A stretch of 7,961 bases of DNA from an uncultured Prevotella sp. (GTDB taxonomy: Bacteria; Bacteroidota; Bacteroidia; Bacteroidales; Bacteroidaceae). Within the stretch, counting starts at the first letter, position 1; the number at the start of each line of letters is the position of its first letter. The translations under genes were made by a program, and so were the position numbers. This document shows, one piece after another, positions 1-4,947 of the stretch. The stretch spans positions 1-7,961 of the forward strand of contig CAMYZK010000105.1 in the NCBI GenBank assembly GCA_947303825.1, read 5' to 3'. The notes beneath the pieces were generated by a model. It was not told the DNA's origin. It saw nothing but the letters and a program-made list of their open reading frames with translations, and did not search any database.

Positions 1-1369
1 TGAGTGTTTCCTGTGGGGTAATCTGCCCGCCAGTTATTTCTCCAAGGATCTGGAATGTGAGTCGGAGGTCTTCTGCGAGAAGATCTCCAGACAGGTTATG
101 TTGCAGACCGTCTATCACGCTCTGAATGCTGGCATGGGAACGTAGTAAAGAGTCGTAGTGGCGAACATTGGTTACAATAACCCCAGTCTCTGATAATGTG
201 GGAATGTCGGCTGCCTTGTAGACAACTTGTTTAAGGGTCTCTATCCCCTGGCCATATTTGGCTGAAATCTTTACCAGCTGGCCTTCATAGCAGGAATCAA
301 GTAGAAATTGGAAGTTAGCAAGAGGCAATTGGCTATTTTCGTCAAGATCGGTCTTGTTGAGTATTGGAATGATCTTTTTTCCCTGACAGCGATTCAGTAT
401 GTCGTGTGTTTCTTCTTTTGTGGGTTGCCTGTCTATTAGCCAAAGAACGATGCGAGCTTTGTCAATAGCATCGTAGGTACGGTCGATACCGGCTTTCTCT
501 ATCTGGTCGGTGGTACGACGTATGCCGGCTGTATCTATGAAACGGAATTCCACGCCGTCTATTTCCATTATCTCCTCTATAGTATCTCGGGTGGTGCCGT
601 CTATGTCGGAGACAATGGCCCTGTCATCATGTAGCAACTCATTGAGAAGTGTACTCTTGCCCACGTTTGTTTTTCCCACAATAGCTACTGGTATACCTCT
701 CTTCAAGGCTTGTCCTATCTCAAAGGAGTGTGCCAGCTGCATGATGCGCACATCTATCCTGGTGGCCAGTTCTAGGAGTTCCTTACGGTCGGCAAATTCC
801 AAGTCTTCGTGGTCAGAGAAATCCAGCTCTAATTCTAGGAGCGATGTCAGCCTAAGCAATTGCTCTCGGAGTCTTGACAGCTCTGAAGAGAAATGGCCTC
901 TAAGTTGGCTTATTGCCATTTGATGGGTTGCTCTGTTTGAGGATGCAATAAGGTCGGCCACGGCTTCAGCCTGCGAGAGGTCCATCTTGCCGTTGAGATA
1001 AGCGCGCATAGTAAACTCGCCAGGACGGGCCATGCGGCAACCGTTATGAACCAACAATTCCAATATCGTATTTAATATATAGTATGAACCGTGGCATGAA
1101 ATTTCTACTGAATCCTCGCCTGTATATGAATGCGGAGCATGGAAAATGGATAGTAAGACCTCATCTATTACTTCTTGCTTGGACGATGTGTCTGATTGTG
1201 AAACTGAGATGCAAGCATAGTGTATAGTATTGGGTAATGACGAAGTGATTCTGTCACTCTTATCAGGACAGAGGGTACTGACTATTGAGATGGCATCAGG
1301 GCCACTGACACGTATGATACCAAGGGCGCCACCGGGTGCAGTGGCAATTGCGCAAATAGTGTCGGTCAT
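1..1369 (-). CDS. mnmE: tRNA modification GTPase MnmE (TrmE), 3' end cut by the window
   Basis: MnmE works with MnmG to install the carboxymethylaminomethyl group on U34 of tRNAs that read two-family-box codons, using GTP hydrolysis and a folate C1 donor. I translated 456 residues. The N-terminal folate-binding domain begins MTDTICAIATAPGGALGIIR and carries RPGEFTMRAYLNGKMDL (about 115-131), followed by the helical QAEAVADLI region. The inserted G domain has P-loop GKTNVGKS (232-239), G2 GTTRDT (258-263), G3 DTAG (279-282) and G4 NKTD (338-341). The visible end, ILGEITGGQITPQETL, is the family's closing segment. Only about 10-15 residues should be missing, including the catalytic Cys of the usual C-terminal FCIGK, so its presence cannot be checked here. 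The ATG overlaps the TGA of the upstream aldolase gene as ATGA, with no Shine-Dalgarno sequence, which suggests coupled translation as the last visible gene of an operon. The identification is secure. Confidence 0.97.
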   Translation of the reverse strand, partial: MTDTICAIATAPGGALGIIRVSGPDAISIVSTLCPDKSDRITSSLPNTIHYACISVSQSDTSSKQEVIDEVLLSIFHAPHSYTGEDSVEISCHGSYYILNTILELLVHNGCRMARPGEFTMRAYLNGKMDLSQAEAVADLIASSNRATHQMAISQLRGHFSSELSRLREQLLRLTSLLELELDFSDHEDLEFADRKELLELATRIDVRIMQLAHSFEIGQALKRGIPVAIVGKTNVGKSTLLNELLHDDRAIVSDIDGTTRDTIEEIMEIDGVEFRFIDTAGIRRTTDQIEKAGIDRTYDAIDKARIVLWLIDRQPTKEETHDILNRCQGKKIIPILNKTDLDENSQLPLANFQFLLDSCYEGQLVKISAKYGQGIETLKQVVYKAADIPTLSETGVIVTNVRHYDSLLRSHASIQSVIDGLQHNLSGDLLAEDLRLTFQILGEITGGQITPQETL

Positions 1370-2397
1370 AGAGCTTGTATGGCGGCAGAGAGTGTAGAAA
1401 GATCATCGTCGGTAGTTGCCCAGCTAGTAACGAAACGGCATAGTGTGTGATTGCTGTCAACGGGTTCCCATGGCTCAAAAAGTACTCTTGAAGAGAGCTT
1501 CTCCTTTTGCTCATTAGAGAGAACGACAAACTGCTGATTGGTGTATGACTCCTTGACAACAATGTCTCTCCTGACAAACAGCTGTCGCATCTTCATGGCC
1601 ATGTCAACAGCATGTCGTGATATACGGAAATAGAGGTCATCGGTGAAGAGTGCATCGAACTGGGCTCCTGCCAGTCGGCTCTTAGCCAGCAATGCGCCAT
1701 GCTGCTTTATGATGTTAAAAAAGTGGCGAGGGGCATTGTTGCGCGGAAAAACCACAGCCTCGCCACACAAGGCTCCAATCTTTGTCCCGCCGATATAGAA
1801 CACGTCGCAATGTCGGGCAAGCCACGGGAGGTCGAAGTCACAGTGATGTGACATCAACCCGTAACCTAGACGGGCACCGTCAATAAAGAGCGGCACCTCA
1901 AACTGCTGACACAGCGAGTAGATAGATTCTATATCGGCAGCGCTGTAAATAGAGCCTGTCTCGGTGGGAAAAGTAATATACACTATACCAGGTATGACCA
2001 TGTGTTCATAGACAGGGTCGGCATAGAAACGGGCGTGGAAATCATCCAGGTCATCGGCACTCATCTTCCCATTGTGCGAGGGAAGTATGATAATTTTGTG
2101 CCCACTGGCCTCTATTGCCCCCGACTCGTGTACATTAATATGGCCTGTGTCTACCGCAATAACCCCCTCGTAGCCGGTCAACACACCGTCTATAACAGTA
2201 GCGTTGGTCTGCGTTCCTCCAACAAGAAAGTAAATGTCGGCATCGGGGCACTGACAAGCTTGGCGGATTTTTTTCCGTGCCGACTCGCTCCACTCGTCAA
2301 AGCCATACGACTGGCTTTGACGGTCGTTAGTGTCAATAATACGGCGCAGCACTTCAGGATGTGCCCCGTTGTTATAGTCACTTTCAAATGAAACCAT
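1366..2397 (-). CDS. ltaE: Low-specificity L-threonine aldolase family PLP enzyme
   Basis: This is a 343-aa fold-type I PLP enzyme of the beta-eliminating lyase/threonine aldolase family (PF01212), normally about 340-350 aa, so it appears complete. The family cleaves L-threonine or L-allo-threonine to glycine and acetaldehyde in the cytoplasm. Visible motifs are GGTQTN (60-65) in the cofactor-phosphate position, H90-E91 in the region where a His stacks on the PLP ring, DGAR (173-176) with Asp for the pyridine nitrogen, and GGTKIGA with K206 as the Schiff-base lysine. The Lys context (GGTK-x-GA-x-x-GEAVVF) resembles the Pseudomonas-type low-specificity aldolases more than E. coli LtaE, so the symbol is by family and not by close orthology. 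Stereospecificity cannot be read from the sequence. The start lies 4 nt after the uridine phosphorylase stop, and the TGA overlaps the mnmE ATG, so it sits inside an operon. A tryptophanase-like or other beta-lyase activity is possible but less likely. Confidence 0.88.
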   Translation of the reverse strand: MVSFESDYNNGAHPEVLRRIIDTNDRQSQSYGFDEWSESARKKIRQACQCPDADIYFLVGGTQTNATVIDGVLTGYEGVIAVDTGHINVHESGAIEASGHKIIILPSHNGKMSADDLDDFHARFYADPVYEHMVIPGIVYITFPTETGSIYSAADIESIYSLCQQFEVPLFIDGARLGYGLMSHHCDFDLPWLARHCDVFYIGGTKIGALCGEAVVFPRNNAPRHFFNIIKQHGALLAKSRLAGAQFDALFTDDLYFRISRHAVDMAMKMRQLFVRRDIVVKESYTNQQFVVLSNEQKEKLSSRVLFEPWEPVDSNHTLCRFVTSWATTDDDLSTLSAAIQAL

Positions 2398-2401
2398 GTC
2401 T

Positions 2402-3274
2402 TCAGATGCGGTCTAGGACTTTGGTTATAAGGCTGTCAATTGTATTCTTGTATTCAGTGTTCATCTCCTTGGCATAGCGGTTGGCTATCACCATGCAGCA
2501 TGTCATGGCCCTATGCCCGAGCAAGGAGGCGAGGCCAGCCAATGCCGACGATTCCATCTCAAAATTACATATACGCATCCCATCATACTCAAAGGCTTCC
2601 ACTTTCTCGTTCTGCCTAGGGTCTGCTATCGGTGCACGAAGCTCACGCCCCTGAGGGCCATAGAATCCGCCACAGCTTATGGTGTAGCCTCGCACCATGT
2701 CATCCCCAGCTATCTGCTCTAAAAGACCGGCATCGGCAATTGCCACGTATGGAGCTCCCTTTATAGGGTCCCAATCCATGTGTTTCTTGAATGCCTCTTC
2801 CAGCTGTAGGTCACACACGTCATTGCGACCGGCATAGTAGTTGAGCAGACCGTCGAAGCCTATGCTTTTCACCGATGCGACAAAGCATCCCGTTGGGGTG
2901 AAGGGTTGCAAACCGCCGCATGTGCCAATGCGTACACACGTCAACGTGCGGTGCTCGGGGCGCTCAGTACGTGTAGCGTAGTCAATGTTGGCCAACGTGT
3001 CAAGTTCGGTCATCACTATATCAATGTTGTCGCAGCCTATGCCATGGCTCTGGCATGTTAAACGCTTACCATGATAAGTACCGGTAATGGTATGAAACTC
3101 CCTGCTTTGAACTTCGCATTCTATTGAGTCGAAATGAGCAGCTACGGTATTAACTCTTGCCGGGTCGCCTACAAGAATAACCCTGTCAGCCAATTGCTCT
3201 GCCTTAAGATGGAGGTGGAAGCAAGAGCCGTCGTCGTTGATAATCAATTCTGATGGTGCAAAATGTTTTTCCAT
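2402..3274 (-). CDS. udp: Uridine phosphorylase (nucleoside phosphorylase family I)
   Basis: The enzyme phosphorolyses uridine to uracil and ribose-1-phosphate in cytoplasmic pyrimidine salvage. The 290-aa protein is full length for the longer, eukaryote-like branch of the family. It has GDPAR (36-40) and RIGTCGG (115-121), which contact phosphate in NP-I enzymes. FYGPQGR (204-210) has the Q208/R210 pair that recognises the uracil ring in uridine phosphorylases, and FEMES (238-242) supplies the acidic ribose-binding residues. The Q/R pair argues for uridine over purine nucleosides. The GPQGR form is like the TbUP/human UPP type rather than E. coli Udp, so the symbol is functional. It follows the PD40 protein gene after a G-free repetitive leader and ends 4 nt before the aldolase start. 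I see no promoter-like -7 element directly upstream, so it is probably transcribed from the promoter near 4445. Confidence 0.93.
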   Translation of the reverse strand: MEKHFAPSELIINDDGSCFHLHLKAEQLADRVILVGDPARVNTVAAHFDSIECEVQSREFHTITGTYHGKRLTCQSHGIGCDNIDIVMTELDTLANIDYATRTERPEHRTLTCVRIGTCGGLQPFTPTGCFVASVKSIGFDGLLNYYAGRNDVCDLQLEEAFKKHMDWDPIKGAPYVAIADAGLLEQIAGDDMVRGYTISCGGFYGPQGRELRAPIADPRQNEKVEAFEYDGMRICNFEMESSALAGLASLLGHRAMTCCMVIANRYAKEMNTEYKNTIDSLITKVLDRI

Positions 3275-3358
3275 AGTTTATTAGTTTTTAGTTAAATTGT
3301 TATTGAGTTTATTAGTTTTTTTGTTTATTAGTTATTGAGTTTGTGAGTTATTGAGTTA
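3275..3358 (-). repeat. G-free, degenerate short-repeat leader between the PD40 gene and uridine phosphorylase
   Basis: This 84-base segment, including the PD40 stop codon, has no C on the plus strand and so no G in the mRNA. It is built from short repeats: AGTTTATTAGTTTTT exactly at 3275-3289 and 3306-3320 with a shorter GTTTATTAGTT at 3323-3333, and TTATTGAGTT at 3300-3309, 3332-3341 and 3348-3357 (plus-strand spelling). In the mRNA these read as AACUAAUAAACU and AACUCAAUAA, rich in stop codons and unable to form G:C pairs. It directly precedes the uridine phosphorylase ATG and replaces any Shine-Dalgarno sequence. Confidence 0.85.
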
Positions 3359-4420
3359 CTCACTATAAGGTATTTGTTTTTCTTTTTCCCTTATTTCAAG
3401 CAGAAGCATTTCCAACTGTTTCTCATTGTCTAGAATCTCCTTCCTTAGTGTTTGCCTGTCTGACTCAGAAGCAGTAGCATAGAATACGCGAGCCTTGTCG
3501 AGTGCTTTCTGCATAGCTAAAGCCTGCTGCCGCATACCTACAATCTCAGTCATATCGCCGGATGGCATGTCAAGAGGCAAATTAAGAACCATTTGTGTCC
3601 TAGCCTCACCAAGCCGGGCCAAAGCAGCCTTACGCTGCTTTCCGTCACCCCATGTGTCGGATATTCTGCTTATGGCTGCCAGTTGTCTCAGCTTCTGGTC
3701 AGAATAATTCTCTGACTTATATACTTGCCGTGACTGCTGTGGTATGAAGGTATAGACACACACCTTGTTCTTTGGCTGCCTGCGGTCGCTAACAAAATAG
3801 CCTAGGTCGTGAAATTCATCGATGGCAAAAAACAGGTCATTGGCCTCCGACGCAAATGGCATGCCTAAGTTTTCCGGTTTCAGGAAGGCGTTGCGCTCTC
3901 GGTCATAGCGAGTAACGAAGATGTCGTAACCCCCGATGCTTTTCTCGCCTTTCTGGGCAAAATACAGTGTAATGCCATCGGGCATCAGGAAGGGATTGAT
4001 GGCATGATCTTTTCCAATGCCTGTAATGGCCTGTGGCTCTGACCACTCACCTGCAATAAAGTCGCAAGCCACAATCGACGAGTCCTTGGTGGTAGCCAGA
4101 CGCCTGTCACCCATCTCATTAGTGAATGTACCCAGTCCACCGTCCTGCGTCAGCAGGCCAATGCTTGTAGAGAGTGGTATAAGACTCATGTAGTGCTCTT
4201 TGTCAACCACAATACTGTCAATAAAAACTATATGCTGAATGGCAGAGAGCATTTCCGTGATTCGCGGGTCTTCTTCATGTGTTTCCTCCACAACCGGTTT
4301 CTTCGGAGTTGTAGTCTTGCGCTGTGCTTCCACCGGACAAAGCGACAGAAGCATAATCACAAGCATCAGGCTAATACGCACAGCTCCACACATATATAAT
4401 TTGTTTGATAGAGACGACAT
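3356..4420 (-). CDS. Secreted PD40/TolB-like beta-propeller repeat protein
   Basis: This is a 354-aa exported protein of unknown function. Residues 1-32 form a signal peptide: a basic start, a hydrophobic core ISLMLVIMLLSL, and likely signal peptidase I cleavage after VEA (A32|Q33). C28 is preceded by L, not G or A, so it is not a convincing lipobox. After a Lys/Thr/Pro-rich linker come PD40-type repeats: a blade ending near LGTFTNEMGD (96-105), NPFLMPDGITLYFAQKGEK then GGYDIFVTRYD (163-173), and NDLFFAIDEFHDLGYFVSDRR (194-214). These strands are what Bacteroidetes TolB/WD40-like proteins carry, but only about three blades are visible, too few for a closed propeller. Residues about 240-350 are charged, helical and probably coiled-coil (DNEKQLEMLLLEIREKEKQ). 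There is no OmpA domain and no T9SS tail, so it is probably periplasmic. An alternative start is M10. An AAGGA sequence lies just upstream of the chosen ATG, and a TACCTTTG box ends 20 bases upstream of it, so this is the likely first gene of the operon. Confidence 0.8.
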   Translation of the reverse strand: MSSLSNKLYMCGAVRISLMLVIMLLSLCPVEAQRKTTTPKKPVVEETHEEDPRITEMLSAIQHIVFIDSIVVDKEHYMSLIPLSTSIGLLTQDGGLGTFTNEMGDRRLATTKDSSIVACDFIAGEWSEPQAITGIGKDHAINPFLMPDGITLYFAQKGEKSIGGYDIFVTRYDRERNAFLKPENLGMPFASEANDLFFAIDEFHDLGYFVSDRRQPKNKVCVYTFIPQQSRQVYKSENYSDQKLRQLAAISRISDTWGDGKQRKAALARLGEARTQMVLNLPLDMPSGDMTEIVGMRQQALAMQKALDKARVFYATASESDRQTLRKEILDNEKQLEMLLLEIREKEKQIPYSE

Positions 4421-4440
4421 CTGTTCCTTTTTTTATTGCC

Positions 4441-4448
4441 CAAAGGTA
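4441..4448 (-). promoter_or_regulatory. -7 element of the promoter for the PD40-udp-aldolase-mnmE operon
   Basis: The minus strand reads TACCTTTG, the same -7 box as in front of the oxidoreductase gene. It ends 20 bases before the ATG at 4420, so a short leader of about 15 nt is expected. At the right distance upstream (around 4468-4472) I find no good TTTG or TTG, so the -33 element is weak or degenerate. AAAAAAAGGAACAG lies between the box and the ATG and includes an AAGGA that could pair weakly with 16S rRNA. Confidence 0.6.
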
Positions 4449-4545
4449 ATAATAATAAGCGACATTGCGATGTATAAGGCGTAAGAATTATAATCTTTTA
4501 ATAATCCTGAGCTTTAAACCGCCATCCAAGAAACCGGCAACGCAC

Positions 4546-4914
4546 TCATTTCATAAACACAAGATACACTGCCAATACTATAAGAACAAAAGCCAGCACA
4601 TGATTCCAATGCAGTTGCTGGCCTTGAAACATAATATTGGCAATAACTGCAAAGACAAACAGCGAGATGCACTCCTGAACCACCTTCAGCTGTACAAGTG
4701 AGAATGGGCCGCCGTTACCAATAAAGCCAAGGCGGTTGGCCGGCACCTGACAACAATATTCAAAGAAAGCTATTCCCCATGAGAACACAATGACTCCGAT
4801 AAGGGGCCACGACTTACTCACTCCTGTCTCTGAGAGTTTCAAATGCCCATACCAAGCCAACGTCATAAAAACGTTGCTTAGTATGAGCAGAATGATGGTA
4901 TAAAGTCCGTTCAT
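4546..4914 (-). CDS. DUF486 family small integral membrane protein (DMT-like)
   Basis: This 122-aa inner-membrane protein matches the DUF486/PF04342 family as I remember it: SNVFMTLAWYGHLK (13-26), SWGIAFFEYCCQVPANRLG (45-63), QLKVVQE (75-81), and a closing WNHVLAFVLIVLAVYLVF (103-120). Four hydrophobic segments are visible at roughly 4-22, 37-55, 78-97 and 103-120. The size and helix count are those of small drug/metabolite transporter relatives, but no substrate is established for this family and I do not infer one. It follows the flavoenzyme gene after 33 nt and probably shares its transcript. A perfect hairpin sits in that gap, ending 8 nt before this ATG. There is no Shine-Dalgarno sequence, only an A-rich AAAGAAACAATT. 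No clear terminator follows the TGA. Confidence 0.9.
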   Translation of the reverse strand: MNGLYTIILLILSNVFMTLAWYGHLKLSETGVSKSWPLIGVIVFSWGIAFFEYCCQVPANRLGFIGNGGPFSLVQLKVVQECISLFVFAVIANIMFQGQQLHWNHVLAFVLIVLAVYLVFMK

Positions 4915-4922
4915 AATTGTTT

Positions 4923-4943
4923 CTTTACGGCAAAACCGTAAAG
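4923..4943 (-). other. Intergenic hairpin between the oxidoreductase and DUF486 genes
   Basis: CTTTACGG (4923-4930) and CCGTAAAG (4936-4943) form a perfect 8-bp stem with a 5-nt loop. It fills most of the 33-nt gap, starting 4 nt after the oxidoreductase TAA and ending 8 nt before the DUF486 ATG. In the direction of transcription it is followed by AAACAATTATG and not by a U-run, so it is unlikely to be an intrinsic terminator. An mRNA-stability, processing or translation-control role is an inference. Confidence 0.65.
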
Positions 4944-4947
4944 CACT

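Noticed and set aside
510..923. Plus-strand ORF of 137 aa
   Set aside because: It lies wholly antisense to the mnmE G domain, whose motifs are unmistakable. Its translation is Ser-rich low-complexity, as expected for an antisense shadow.
1296..1577. Minus-strand ORF of 93 aa bridging the aldolase and mnmE
   Set aside because: It is out of frame with both real genes and has no recognisable motif; the aldolase C-terminus and the mnmE N-terminus account for these bases.
3275..3358. CRISPR-like array
   Set aside because: The repeats are only 10-15 bp, degenerate and A/T-only, with no unique spacers of regular length and no cas genes.
4325..4420. Lipoprotein signal in the PD40 protein (LLSLC)
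   Set aside because: The residue before the Cys is Leu instead of Gly or Ala, and a good signal peptidase I site follows at VEA|Q.
4546..4914. EmrE-type small multidrug resistance protein
   Set aside because: Size and four helices are similar, but the sequence matches DUF486 motifs (YGHLK, FEYCCQVPANR) and lacks the membrane-embedded Glu pattern of helix 1 in EmrE-type proteins.
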